64,000 nucleotides of DNA from Holothuria scabra. Taxonomy: Eukaryota; Echinodermata; Holothuroidea; Aspidochirotida; Holothuriidae. The stretch's first letter is position 1. The number at the start of each line of letters is the position of its first letter. Location of the stretch: contig CM074195.1 in assembly GCA_037179385.1 (NCBI GenBank), positions 26,000,087 to 26,064,086 of the forward strand, written 5' to 3'. The position numbers and the translations under genes were made by a program. Positions 22,801-34,011 of this stretch are shown here, piece by piece. The notes beneath the pieces were generated by a model that was given only the letters and a program-made list of their open reading frames with translations, had not been told where the DNA came from and searched no databases.

Positions 22801-25800
22801 TTGGTGAGAATGCTTAGCCATGCATGTCTGTAATACTCATTTCAACTATCAAATTCCCATACATGCCTCTTGTTCAGAGAATCTTTAGCTTAAAGATGAC
22901 CTCTCATCCCATGAAAATGCAATTAAAACTATGCTGAATTCTGGGTGACTTCACAAAATACCCTGGTCTTAACTTTGATTGCAAACTGATTTAATGCAAA
23001 AACAAGGCAAACATTTTTGTTACCCTGATGTGACACATCCTTAGTGTCGGGGGTTTGGGGGGTTAGAACCCCCCCCATTACCCAACCTTGCAAAACACAA
23101 AACACCTAAAAAAGGCAGGTTTTTTTCTTTTTTTTTAAGACTTTTCCCTCATATCGTGCCCCCAAACCCCCTCCCCCAAGACGCCAAAACCCTCCCCATG
23201 ACACAATCCTGGCTACGCACCTGGATAGTGTTTGGAATCAATTTGCGATGGGTGTTATGACAAGGGAAATTTGTGCTGTTAGCCAAAATCCAGCATAGAC
23301 TTTATTGCATTTTTAAGAGACAACAGGTCAAGTTTGAATTTTTGCTAAAGCTGTAATTTACTGAAACTTCCAGTAAATACACATTATATACAGACAATGA
23401 ACCCTTTCATAGTTTGCTATGGCCTGCATCGATCCCATATTGCCTTTGTAGCAATGCTATTTCAACTCTCTTTTGCCCTCCACTAATTTGCCAAATAGCA
23501 AGTTGGTCCATGCCCCCCAAAGTGTTGCCGGCCTCTGTTCTACAGCATTCTAACAACAATGTAACTTTGGGTTACTAAAAATGTTGCGCATTATGTCAGC
23601 ATAAATTTATTGTTAAGGATTGAGCCAATTTGAATGTTTTATATATGCTTCAACCTAATGATCTCTTGTTCCTAATTCAACAATGCTCTTAGACATGACT
23701 GTATGGGACTCTTCCTCCCAATACACCCTATACTCACACATAAGCTAGCACCATTTTAACATGCAGTATGCATTGTCCATGTATGTAGGAAGCCTGTATC
23801 AACTTAAACTTAAAGTGGCAATCAGACTTTGTTTTTTTTACAATTTTCTCACAACTTTAATTCTGCATCACATTTGTACATTGACTTAAAAAACTACTGG
23901 AGCAAGGTTCAGAAATTTTCATTCAGCGGTAATTAAAACAAAATTAACACTTCTTCTTACCTAAAAGACCTCTTCAGTGTTTCTTTATTATGGGAAACAT
24001 TTAGTTCAGAAATAAAATGAGGTGTTGGAACAAAACAGTGTCTGTCAAACTCTTATTGCCCCTTAAATATGTGAATTATTGAGATTGTTGTTGGAAATCT
24101 CAAATCTCACTCACCATAAGGGGTGAGTGAGATTTCTGTTCTTTCAAAAGCAGTTTCTGTGATCTTTTTTTGCATAAAAAAAACTGATACCCATTTACAT
24201 TAATTGCAGGTAACAAAGTTCAATAGAGCTGACACAATCCCCCAAGAGTTCATCAGAAAGGGTGTAAAGCTGAGAGGGAAAGTACGTGAAGTGAAAAATG
24301 GTACCATTGTGGTGGAGCACTTACCAATTTTACCCATCCCTCGGTGGCATTTGAGGAATGGTCCCCAAAAAGGTAAGTCCTTCAGTTGTGAACATAGTTC
24401 TCCAGGGGTTCACCCTATATATTTGATTTCAATAAAGTAGCAATATATTTTTAAATTTTTCAAAATGTATGGGGATTGGGGAGTGGTTTGGTTGTGGTGG
24501 TTGTTGTTAATTGTGAGGGAAATGTGTACTACTGTAAAGTAGTGACATCAGATGCAAAACACATGTTAACACTGTCTGACATTTTTTTTTGGCTATGTCC
24601 TAGCAGAAATGGAGAAAATTTTAACACCAAAACAGAAAAAATCAGATCGGAATCCTATCCGAATTTGTTGTAGTGTGACGGCGGCTTTAGGCAGGTTTGG
24701 CAGAAATGAATCAAATAATGTCATAGGTTTTTTGGTAAAGCTTCTGATTGTGGTTTTTTATTACTTTGGTTTTATAATCATGTGGCTGGCTTCTTGGATA
24801 CAGCTTTCCTTAGAACAAAGTTCTTTTAAGTATGTTCCCAGAATAGCCTTTGTTCAAATTGCAAAATGCTAATTTTGCATTATATGATATTTTTGAAAAG
24901 GTTAAAGTGAGAAAAGGCTACAGTATTTGCTTTTATCTTTTAGAGAAGACTGGTTTCCTGAGATTAATTCCTGCTGGTGTATCTATACACAATAAAGGAA
25001 ATGAATTCTTGCAAAAAAATTTATCAGAGCATCCAAATGTCTGGTTTCAGCTTTTGTTTGTGGACACAGCAGGAAAAATAGAGGCTGTGGTCATGATTCG
25101 TAAGGTATGTTTACTATTGCCATGGCAACAATTATTTGTATGTGGTCAATGGAAGGAAGGGGCTAAGCCAAAATCGAATGTTCATTTTTTGAAAGATGAA
25201 ATTAACTGAAGGTCACACAGTTCGGTGAAACTCCCATTCAAATAGACTTGTGTTGTGCAAGATAGTGTCTACCTTTGTGACCAAGAGGAATAAAATTTGA
25301 GGCAAGCAGGTCCCAGGGTTAAACCACTTCCTCACATTGTTTAGAACTCTTTCTATCCCATTTTTTAAAATCTTGTTTAATTAAGACCTCCAATACTTAT
25401 TTATGTTTCTCAAGTACGGTAGGTTAGTGGGTGGGGAGTGTAGGGGGAGGAGGTACAGGGGGCATTTATGTTGATCTTCTGTGTAGTTTGTGTCCACTCT
25501 CTTTGGGAGTGCTTTTGTTTCTCAAACCCAGAAGGGTTTTAAGAGTACTTCCATTCACAACTGTTATCTCTTTTAACTTCTTATGTGCTTACTTTATCTT
25601 GTTCTTTTACTGTCATGATTAAGTTGTGATAAAACAACTAAATGAAATGAAATGAAATGGTGAATGTGAAGTTAAAGTTCCCATACAGTACCTCTTATGC
25701 AGTCACATCAGTGGCGTACAGTAGCCATGGGGAGGGTTTTGGGGGGTTAGAACCCCCCATGACCAACCTTGCAATGCAAAAAACACCTAAAATAGCGGTT

Positions 25801-27904
25801 TTTCTTTCAATCCTTAGACTTTTCTCTCATTTCATGATCCAATCCCCCACCATGACACCAAAACCCTCCCCATGACACGATCCTGGCTACATGCCTGAGT
25901 CACATTCTGATAACATGAGACTGTTTGGGAGAGAATTGGTTTTAAAGTTCGAAGATAAACAAAGGACTACTTGCTACTGTAATGTGATGACGTGACATCA
26001 TACTTGCTTGCTTCAAGTTTACATTGTTTTGAAAAAAGTGACAACTTCAACTGCTGATATTAGGAGACCCACATATTGGAAATTTCATCCCATCGCTTAG
26101 AATAGGTACTCTTCTATATAATAGATCAAAACTCACATTTATCTGAGATCATTCTTTTACAGAAAAGTAACTGACTTAGGCAAATTTAACTGGCAGAAAT
26201 TAGTCATGTGATTTCATAGGTGTTTTGGTAAATAAAATTCTGGTGCACTCTGCTCCCTACCCCACACTTCACTTCTTTCAACCCCCACCCTTGTTCAAAT
26301 CCTGGGTCCACGACTGTCTACTAAGTTCCTTCCTTGTGGAACAGACAGTAGAAGTCGCAACAAACTTAGTCCATTTTCCTTTATTTGTGCCACTGTTTTC
26401 TTGGTGATAGATAGAGTGTGGACCCCAAAATTATTTGTGCCTAGTACATCAAAAACAGACCTTTTGTGTCCAATGGCAGTACAGAGACACTTCAACATTT
26501 ACTGAGGTTCCAACACATGACCTTACTACTGCACTCAAAGTCCAGAGCCTCACAGACCAGTGGGCTAGTCCATGTTTACATTAAAAGTACTGTCTCTTTT
26601 GAGAAGTGTTTAGTAGTTGACTTGAAAACTTAAAAAGAAATCCAGTATAGTAATGTGGAAGGAGATACTGTACTCCCCCCTCTTCACCTTTGAATCCTCC
26701 TTGTGTAAGATATTTGTGAAAATGGACTCATTATTTTAGCATCAGACTCACCTACTGTACATATGAGTCAAGATAAGAAATAGCAAGACTCGGCATATGT
26801 CAAGTTTTCACCTGCAAAGATTTAAAGCTACTCTAGGGCTGCAATTCCTTGACAGCTGCCTTGGCTCAGATTTATTCATCATTTTACCAAAAATATATTC
26901 ACAGCATTGTAAACTAGTTAAATTTTGAGTTACTTATACTGGATGGTGAGGGGTTTGAAGTGACTTTTAAGCATTATAATTAGAGACTCAAGTTTACTCA
27001 ACTTGAATCAATATTCTTAATTGTGACTCAATACTATGTACATAATGACTTGTGATGACCCAGATTTTGCAGGAGACCCAAAATGACTTGATTCAGCTGC
27101 AATATTGCAGGCATGACTTAAACTATAATCCACTTTTTTGTGCACTGACTCAAGACTGGACATCAAGTGACTTGATTGATAAAAGACACTGGTAGCAATT
27201 AAATGACCCTTTTCAATTTCAAGCACATCATTGATAGCTGCACCCCAGAAATGTACCTTAGGGCAGACTGAGGTTGTTATTCAATTATTCTTTTCTCAAA
27301 TCCTTGAAAAATTTAAAGTTAACTCTGATGTACAGTGCAATGCATCAAGTTATCCAGAAGACTGACTTTTTCTACTTGTTGGTTAAGCTAGATGGGGGTT
27401 TAATGACAAGCCGACACAGACTTGTCATAAAATATTATGAAACTTGGAAAAACAAAAGTATAAAACCATGGGTAAAATACTACCAAAATTTTGCTCAAAT
27501 TTTAAGTCCTTTTCTTTAGTGGCCTCTTCCTTGTAGGTAAAATATGATGCCACATGAAGTGCATACTAAAATTGGTGTACCCATTGTTTTCCCCGTAGAA
27601 CTTGTTTCAATCCAGGAACATTAATTTAGAAATCCTGAGACTTGGATTGGGGAAGACTCAGCCACTTCAAGCCCCACCATCAAACGTGACAAAGAACATT
27701 ACCAGGGACTTGATGAAAGCTGAATTATATGCAGAGAAGAGAAGAAAAGGTATATGGAAACAAACGACGATTGGAGAAAGATTTCAAGAATCGTACAAAA
27801 TTCAGACTCAAAAAATGCAAGACTGGGGGTCAGAACCAAAAAGAAAGGGATCCTTGGTTTATGAAAGATTTGTCAGTTTTGTGAAAAGACTTAGAAAGAG
27901 CTGA
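19755..27904 (+). CDS. C3orf33: C3orf33-like protein, five coding exons
   Basis: Coding exons 19755-19835, 22484-22543, 24210-24372, 24944-25104 and 27599-27904 join in frame (phases 0,0,1,0) into 771 nt, 256 residues. All junctions are GT-AG. The order of recognisable blocks follows vertebrate C3orf33 as I know it: an N-terminal helix, a hydrophobic segment ending in ARSVRL, then KFNRADTIPQEFIRKGVKLRG, a WFQLL block, and near the C-terminus LRLGLGKT and LMKAELYAEKRRKGIWK. The length is close to that of the vertebrate protein. The family has a predicted membrane-anchored SNase/OB-like fold. The human protein has been reported as a regulator of ERK/AP-1 signalling and, more recently, as a mitochondrial inner-membrane organiser; neither role can be read from this sequence. 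The start at 19755 is the first ATG in a frame open since about 19629; an upstream non-coding exon is possible. Introns 1, 2 and 4 contain transposons. Confidence 0.85.
20839..22130. mobile_element. hAT-like element with perfect 8-bp TSD, in C3orf33-like intron 1
   Basis: Starts CAGGGTTGTTTGATTTT and ends AAAAAATTAACAACCCTG. CAGAGGAC stands on both sides (20831-20838 and 22131-22138). Subterminal regions repeat GATTTAAATC and AAAATCCGATT words. About 1.3 kb, non-coding, in the first intron of the host gene. Confidence 0.9.
22484..22543 (+). CDS. C3orf33: C3orf33-like coding exon 2 (membrane segment)
   Basis: A 60-nt phase-0 exon between TTTTCAG and GTAAGG. It encodes 20 residues: a hydrophobic stretch with AVAGLLVIA ending in RSVRL. 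This matches the single predicted transmembrane helix and the following Arg-rich turn of C3orf33. Too short to be visible as an ORF; found by linking exons 1 and 3. Confidence 0.85.
23040..23223. mobile_element. hAT-like MITE relic, in C3orf33-like intron 2
   Basis: Shares GGGTTTGGGGGGTTAGAACCCCCC and the terminal CCTGGCTAC-GCACCTG with the intact MITE at 25709-25897. The left terminus is lost or eroded, and the flanks (TTAGTGT / ATAGTGT) match only partly. Confidence 0.55.
23814..24062. mobile_element. TTAA-flanked MITE, in C3orf33-like intron 2
   Basis: TTAA at 23810-23813 and 24063-24066. Ends AGTGGCAATCAGACTTTG and CAAACTCTTATTGCCCC are imperfect inverted repeats. Non-coding, about 250 bp. 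Confidence 0.65.
24102..24135. repeat. Perfect 14-bp hairpin upstream of exon 3
   Basis: Arms AAATCTCACTCACC and GGTGAGTGAGATTT with a 6-nt loop, 74 nt before the exon 3 acceptor side. One arm contains GGTGAGTGAG, which resembles a splice donor. It may influence splicing but nothing else supports that. Confidence 0.7.
24210..24372 (+). CDS. C3orf33: C3orf33-like coding exon 3
   Basis: 163 nt between ATTGCAG and GTAAGT, ending in phase 1. Encodes FNRADTIPQEFIRKGVKLRG followed by KVREVKNGTIVVEHLPILPIP, the best conserved region of the family and the start of the SNase/OB-like domain. Confidence 0.9.
24944..25104 (+). CDS. C3orf33: C3orf33-like coding exon 4
   Basis: 161 nt between TATCTTTTAG and GTATGT. 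The first AG completes a Glu codon begun in exon 3. Encodes LIPAGVSI and a WFQLLF block followed by VVMIRK, corresponding to the middle of the SNase-like domain. The reading frame stays open upstream into the intron by chance. Confidence 0.9.
25709..25897. mobile_element. Intact hAT-like MITE with perfect 8-bp TSD, in C3orf33-like intron 4
   Basis: Starts CAGTGGCGTACAGTAGCCA and ends TGGCTACATGCCTG. AGTCACAT flanks both sides (25701-25708, 25898-25905). A palindromic GGGGGGTTAGAACCCCCC follows the left end. Confidence 0.9.
25906..27598 (+). other. Remainder of C3orf33-like intron 4
   Basis: About 1.7 kb with no recognised element. GACTC/TGACT words recur between 26960 and 27190 without clear periodicity. 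It ends in a pyrimidine tract and CCCCGTAG acceptor at 27590-27598. Confidence 0.5.
27599..27904 (+). CDS. C3orf33: C3orf33-like coding exon 5 (C-terminus)
   Basis: Starts in phase 0 after CCCCGTAG and ends at TGA 27902-27904. Encodes NINLEILRLGLGKT, LMKAELYAEKRRKGIWK and a basic C-terminal tail ending RLRKS. LGLGK and the LxxAE...GIWK motif match the end of the SNase-like fold and the following helix in C3orf33. No strong AATAAA signal is evident shortly downstream. Confidence 0.9.
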   Translation, partial: NLFQSRNINLEILRLGLGKTQPLQAPPSNVTKNITRDLMKAELYAEKRRKGIWKQTTIGERFQESYKIQTQKMQDWGSEPKRKGSLVYERFVSFVKRLRKS

Positions 27905-28197
27905 GGAGGAGATAGGTTCGATCAGTATATCATCTTGGCTTGTATGAAGTTTGTTCAGCAAGGGTTGCTCTGTTGCATAGGGTTGTCTAGCCTGATCTCA
28001 AAGCACGGATGTTCTCCATGGAATTCACTCTTCAGTATGAGACATAAAGGTTTGCCACTGGCACTAGCAGAACTTGGAAGCATGGTTGTCGGCACATGCA
28101 GAATGAGATCCACTCAAGTTTGTCAAGTCCCATAAAATATAGATCTCACAATGACTCTGTATGCAGTCATGTGCTCTCTGAAACACATGATTTGTAG

Positions 28198-28432
28198 AGA
28201 GGGACCGACTGCATGGTCAAGTGGTCAGAGCACACTACTTGCAGACAGGAGAGATGTGCTGATCATACCCAAAGCTTTGAAAATGGAACATACTGCCTTT
28301 GTGTTTTGTGCCCAGCATAAGCAACAGAGTATGTAAAGCAAGTTTATTGTGAGTAACAACTGAAAAAAGGCTGGCTTGACTTAAACCAATTTGTCAGAAA
28401 TGAACAGTAAAAACCTCATGTAACTAAGTTCA
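28198..28432 (+). mobile_element. tRNA-derived SINE, copy 1
   Basis: A GGTCAAGTGGTCAGAGCAC block (28215-28233) resembles a tRNA A-box. It is followed by a tRNA-unrelated body (AAAATGGAACATACTGCC, AAGCAACAGAGT) and ends in CCTCATGTAACTAA. The body is shared with copies near 28867-29062 and 55018-55225. The B-box is degenerate. Confidence 0.65.
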
Positions 28433-28794
28433 TCTGTTTTGCCTATGCATAGGGCACCTCAAATATGAAAAAAGGAATCTAACTCAGCATTTGTGTATGG
28501 GGGCTTGCTTTTTTCTTCCCTTAGAAACAACACAGATGAACTGGGTACTTATCTGAAATAGGTGTTGTAACATTTTGTTTAGACTGTCTCTTTCATTCCT
28601 TCATGATAAACAAAATATTAAAGAAGGAACATATTTAAAATTGGAATATACATTGAAAATGGAACATGTTTGGTAACATAAATGAATTTTTGAAATCTCT
28701 TAAATGTCATTTTTATCTCACCTGTGCACACTAATGGTACATACTGGACAACGTAGCTAATTGGGTTAACTAATTACATTATGACAGGTGAAGT

Positions 28795-29062
28795 AGCGGT
28801 ATTGATCCTCTAGTGTGTAAAACCTCTCACTCATTCCCAACATTCCACCTCTAACACAAAGGCCCGGGTTCAATTCCCAGGTTGAGTCATACCAAATACT
28901 CTAAAAATGGAACCAACTGCCGTTGTGGGTAATGCTCCGCATAAGCAATGGAGTAGGGAAAACAAGCTAGTGAGCTACAACTGGAAATGAAGCCGTGGCC
29001 CGCTTGAATTGAACCAAAAGGTTGGGAATTGGACCGTAAAGCTCCATCTAACTAACTAACTC
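28795..29062 (+). mobile_element. tRNA-derived SINE, copy 2
   Basis: GGTTCAATTCC at 28867-28877 is a near-consensus pol III B-box. The body (AAAAATGGAACCAACTGCC, GCATAAGCAATGGAGTAGGG) matches copy 1, and the end carries a CTAA microsatellite (CTAACTAACTAAC, 29047-29062). The 5' boundary is uncertain and the A-box is not clear. Confidence 0.7.
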
Positions 29063-29993
29063 ATCCCCAACATGTGGATGAATAGACTTTTAGTTCACCA
29101 CCAAATGATTTCTGTAAAAGAGATATTGTCCGTTTGTGAATTTTGGTATCTTAGGACTGCTCATCTTGTTCTATGTTGTAGATATAAACCATATTCTGAT
29201 GCCCATAATTTTGAAATACAATATGTTACGGCTATCCCAGCCTATAAAGGTAGGGTCCAACCTATTTATGTAGAGGTCCAACCTATTCAGGTACAATTCC
29301 AGCCTATGTAAAATTACCAGGCTATCAAGGTACAGGCCCATACTTTATAGGTACATCACTCATATTCACTGTCAGTGGAGAAGCAATCATGTGTAATAAT
29401 TTGGTAGTATAATTATTATCATGCAGTAATGCTACCAGGGGCAAAATTCAATCCAGAACATACAGTGTTAATTGAGTCAGGTACCAAGTGATTTTACACA
29501 TCTGCTTTACTACTGGACCAACTGCCGACCTACCATATTCATGCATACGGCTTTCTGTATTAGGTTCTGTCGTGCAAAAGTATCAGTTTGCTCTTGGAAG
29601 GTACATTATTATGTAAAAACCAATTTGTGTCACAAATCATTCAAGGGGCTGATTTTGAGGATTATGTCACAAACAAGTGTACACAAACTCCCGCTTTTTT
29701 GGCCTAATAAAGGACTTGGGGATATTCCGTTGGGGCAATGAGATCTTCATGGGGTTATCTTTTTGTTCTTTGCAAAATGATGCCCTGGGAGTCTGGCAGA
29801 CCACAGCGGTCTCCAAGACAAACCCCTGGATCTTACACTATCTTTACAAACACATCTACACACCTTTTGCCCATTGGACCTTCAGGTGGTTTCTTATTTG
29901 AATTTTAAAAGTCGTTGCAACAAGCATGCTTCTGCCACCACTTCCTGGGTTAGAAACCTTTTTTACGTTTCTCCAAGTCTCTCTCTCTCTCTC
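29063..29993. other. Gene-free stretch with a short degenerate tandem repeat
   Basis: 29230-29355 contains about six degenerate copies of a 20-25 bp unit around CCAACCTATnnAGGTA / CCAGCCTATnnAGGTA. No host gene recognised. A CT microsatellite (29979-29993) leads into an A tract. Confidence 0.5.

Positions 29994-30020
<27 letters not shown>
29994..30020. repeat. Poly-A tract (27 A)
   Basis: An uninterrupted run of A directly after a CT dinucleotide repeat and directly before a hAT-like repeat. Confidence 0.95.
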
Positions 30021-30025
<5 letters not shown>

Positions 30026-31130
30026 CGATTCGCCCACTGCAAAGTGCTCTTTGATATGCAGTAGTGCCCGTTCATAAATCATTTGAGTAAACTTTTCCGA
30101 CCTTTGGAAATGACAAAATTGGATATTTACAACATGTCACACAACATTCCAGAGACACAGGCAGTTATATTGACACTTTTACAAATTATCTTTCACACAA
30201 TTCCAAATGTTAGCAGTGCAAATATTTTGCCTAAACAGGACATCAAAGTCTGAGAAACTTTTGAAATGTCATCGGAGACTGTCAGTCTAAAATAACATTA
30301 CATAGCAACAGGGATGTTCGGTCGTTCAGCAACCATTCTCAGATTTGCCACCAATATAGGAAATGCAGATTCTTTAGTTATCCCACAATTTTTTAAATGG
30401 CTTTACATGAAACCCAGAATCCAAACCTTTTTTCAATACAAGTTCCACATCTACAAACATTTGTTCAAAAGGGGCAAAAATTTTGGTGTGCTTCGCAGTC
30501 TGCAAATTTTGTCTCTTTTACAGTGGCCGGTGAAACGTTCACACTTGAAAGAAAACATCGGAAACTTTGGGTGTGTGCCTTTTCCCCTGGAAAAGTCCCT
30601 TGCTGCTAGTCTACAACTTCAAGCCCGAGAAATGCCATTTCTGGCTGTCTGAGGGGTTTAAAAACTTTCTGTGCGCTCCCCACCAACCGGGGATGGCTCT
30701 CGGCTCAGATAGTCTTTTGCGCAAGACTCCATATTTCGGGCAGGGAACCATTGGCCAACCGAGCTCAAATGCTCTCATATACACCTATCAATCATCAGAT
30801 ACCTTTCAACCCTGTCAGTTGAGCAGTCTGTGTAGATGCATTGGTAAGTTATTGATGTGTCAAAATGCTACCAGTGTTCCATGTTTGCAGAGGATTGTCT
30901 AGTGTTGCATGGCTGTCAAAAGAAAAACACCTTTTTCAGTGCGCAGTTGCATTTGAGAAAATGAATTGTGGCATTTCATTTTTCTATTTCAAAAAAAAAA
31001 TCGTTCGTTCTCGTTTAAAGAAGCAAAAAATTTGGCATAAAAATGTAACTTTTGGTCAATGGGGTGAGGTTATGTTCATAGTCCAAAAAATTCCCCCCTC
31101 CCCACTTTCATATTGCTTCCTATGCCACTG
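30021..31130. mobile_element. hAT-like repeat, left-truncated, related to 63293-64000
   Basis: Runs in the same direction as the repeat at the window's right end, sharing GACAAAATTGGAT, TCATCGGAG and CCCAGAATCCAAA blocks in order. Its right end, GCTTCCTATGCCACTG, is complementary to the GGCGTAGGAAGC start near 63299. ORFs of up to 112 codons inside have no transposase motif. Confidence 0.65.
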
Positions 31131-31394
31131 CATTGAAGAGGTACAGTATCTCAAGTAAGAGAAAACGTTCATTATGTGTTACTTACTGGCAAATGGGAAG
31201 TTTGAAATTATGTTGCAATATGCAAGATTAGAGAGCCTCGTCCAGACGGCGACCGATTAGAATGTCAGACCATGATGACAGGTCGGTTTTGTTAGTTTCA
31301 ACTCAATGTATCATTGTGGTGCAGAACCTAGGATAGCAACAATTTTAACGCTGTAGCTGACTTATCACTGAGACCAAGGAGCTATAGGCTAACT
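31131..31394. other. Short gene-free stretch
   Basis: Nothing recognised apart from the 8-bp TSD of the next element at its right edge. Confidence 0.4.
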
Positions 31395-31762
31395 CAGTGG
31401 TTCTCAAAGTGTTCCCTACCGTTGAAAAGTTTCAAAGGGGCACTGAGGAGTTTGCAAGCAATAGGGGCTTTGGCATTGACTAGGGGGTCCCTGGAGGTTC
31501 TCATACATTCGTGCAATGAAGGAACCTAGGAGGTTGCAGAGTGGTTGACACAGACGGTCTTCTCCGAAAGGTTTAGCAACAACTGACAAAAATTGACACA
31601 TATAAAACCTATCTGGGTCATTTTGGTGCTGGAAATTGAAAGTCGAAAGCTCAAAGTCGAAGACTTATATAAATATGGTGGCATGTTGGGTGGGAGGGGG
31701 GCATTGGATCAGTCATGAATGCCTGATGGGGGCGATACTTTGAAAAAGTTTGAGAACCACTA
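31395..31762. mobile_element. hAT MITE with CAGTGGTTCTCAAA ends
   Basis: Starts CAGTGGTTCTCAAAGT and ends AGTTTGAGAACCACTA. Flanks GGCTAACT (31387-31394) and GGCTAACA (31763-31770) match 7/8. These termini are the type widespread among animal hAT/Charlie-like MITEs. Confidence 0.9.
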
Positions 31763-31770
31763 GGCTAACA

Positions 31771-34011
31771 GATCAGACGACTCATCGACCTGCTCGGACG
31801 CTTGTTGTAAAAAGCCACTAGGTTTAGCAAGAGCTCATTAATTTGCTTTGATTAGCTTTTGAAATTAGGAACGCATTTTCTTTAGAGCAGGCCTGGAGTT
31901 CAATATACTCTTTCAGCACTTGTTTGAATCATGTATTGGCCAACCTATTTTACATTATGTATTTTACTTGTATTGTAACTTGAGGTATGTCTACAGAAGA
32001 ATGAGAAGCTTGTGACCTGAGATGAAACCATTTGACGTCAGCAAGTATTGATGAGGGCAGTGAAAGCATTTACTTGAGCACGTCGTCCTGGAACGTTAGA
32101 CAGATAACTTGAAGGTGACGTGAGGAGGGGGAAAACTACCACGTGCATGTTGCTATCATGGTAAAATTTCATATCCAAAAGATGTGCAAAGAGTTAACAT
32201 TTTGGATTTGTTGAATGGTGACCTGGGTTATAACAGTTTTGTGCAAGATTTGAAAAAGTTTCTGGTCAAGATTTTTTCTTCGTTTGTCGGAGGTAGGAAT
32301 CCTTTCGACTTAATGGTAACATTGGCGTCGATTTGATTTTCAAAGTCGGAGGGGGGGGGGGGGGGGGCATCTGGCCTATAATTTTCTCCTGTCTTGGTAA
32401 GGTGTCTAAAGATCAGTGGTGCGGTCGCGTTCTATTGACATTAATTAACTATGACATAAGTAAGAATTCAATGCACAAAGTTTTTTAAGCGGACGAACTA
32501 GTTGTTTTGATCCATTACGAATATTAGCTTTTAAGGAGATCCGTCATGGCTACCACAGTTTTTAGGGAAAACTGCGGTTCCCAATAATAGTACCCTACCA
32601 CTGGTTCATAACTCCTTTTAGCTGCTTCAATTAGCAGCAGATTTGATTACCATTCTCGTACAATAGATGCCCAACAACCTTGGGGTTCAAATAACAACTT
32701 ACAACAAATCCTAAAATTCTGGCAAAAAGGGAATCAAATTACTTACAGTGCACTGAAGGGCTACATACCCTTTCAGCTTATTCTGAGATAAAGTGCCATC
32801 AAATGTCAACCTTCATGGTCATTTTCAAATGCTTAAATGGGCATTTAATTAGTACTGAGAACAGTTCCTGATGAGGTTGTTCTAAGGGTATTTTTCCGAA
32901 ATGCCACATTGCAGGGGTGTCGATCCCGGGAACAGGGGGCAATCGCCCCACCAATAAAATATTGGGGGCAACTATATCCTTTTGCTCCCCATAAATTCTT
33001 AAAAAAAAAATAAAGCAGAATAAACAAAATCTTACATTATGGTACAGGGCTTCAAAAACGTCAATTTGAGTGAGTCTATTTTTAAGGGTCAAACAGACTA
33101 CAATTCTTGTAGGGGTTAACAGACATTCTTAATTGGCTCAGTTCTTTGATTAACAGCAGCTAATTCAAACAATACAGAGTACCAAAGCTTATATTACACA
33201 ACATTGACTGTACTGAGAGTGTTTTGGTTATACACATTGAGTTTTTCTATACTCACTCTGAAGCAACAAGCCGATTGTGACTGGGTGAGGATGAAAATTC
33301 AAACAATTGTAAAGGGGCTCGGTTGAGAAGGTAAGGAGAATTGGTGTCGTTTGGGTTGAGAGAATTGGGGGTTAAAAGAAATAATAGTGCATTAATAATG
33401 TGCCATATTGCTTTGTGTGTGTGTGCCTGTATTTGTTTGTGTTTGTATAGTGTGTGCTAAGTTCACGTGGATGGATTGGTTATAGCCAAGTCTATGGGGG
33501 CGATCCTGGGGGGATGGGGGATATATCCCCCATGACATTGGACGGTGGGATACTTTACACCATATATCCCCCCCCCCCCCCCCGCCCGCCATGGAAACCA
33601 AACTTCATATTCAGAAACTACTTGAAAAAGTTAAGTATGCTATTATGAAAAATTCTTTAATAGAACGGAAAACTAGAAGATTACGAAAATCCATGCTTTA
33701 AAATGTAACATATAAAACCGTTTCGGCTGTTGAAATATTTTTGCACCCACCCCAATCCAACTAAATCCATTAGTACAAGTCCTAGCGTTCGCGAATCTAT
33801 TTGCTTTTTCTACCAGAACGTGGTTGCGTTATTTTACTTTTGCCCGCGTGCATGGAGCGCTGGACCGCATGTCGACGATGACGTGTGCAGGACACGTACG
33901 CACGTCTCCACTTGGTTGACAAATTAGCTGTTTTGATTTGCCTGCGGACCTTATGCTCAAGCTATCACAATGCAATAAGCCCACTTTCCTGTGAAGTGAT
34001 AACAAACCAAC
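31771..34011. other. Gene-free stretch with G/C tracts
   Basis: G run near 32350-32368, and a relic with GGGTGTCGATCCCGGGAACAG near 32917. 33505-33592 is a foldback with GGGGGATATATCCCCC, CATATATCCCC and a long C run. A GT-rich microsatellite lies at 33412-33455. No gene recognised. Confidence 0.45.

Noticed and set aside
24850..25209. A single 119-codon ORF as a stand-alone gene
   Set aside because: Only 24944-25104 is exon 4; the rest is intron read-through past an acceptor and a donor.
30314..30902. ORFs of 70-112 codons in three frames
   Set aside because: They lie in a repeat that recurs at 63440-64000, where the frames are broken; no transposase motif.
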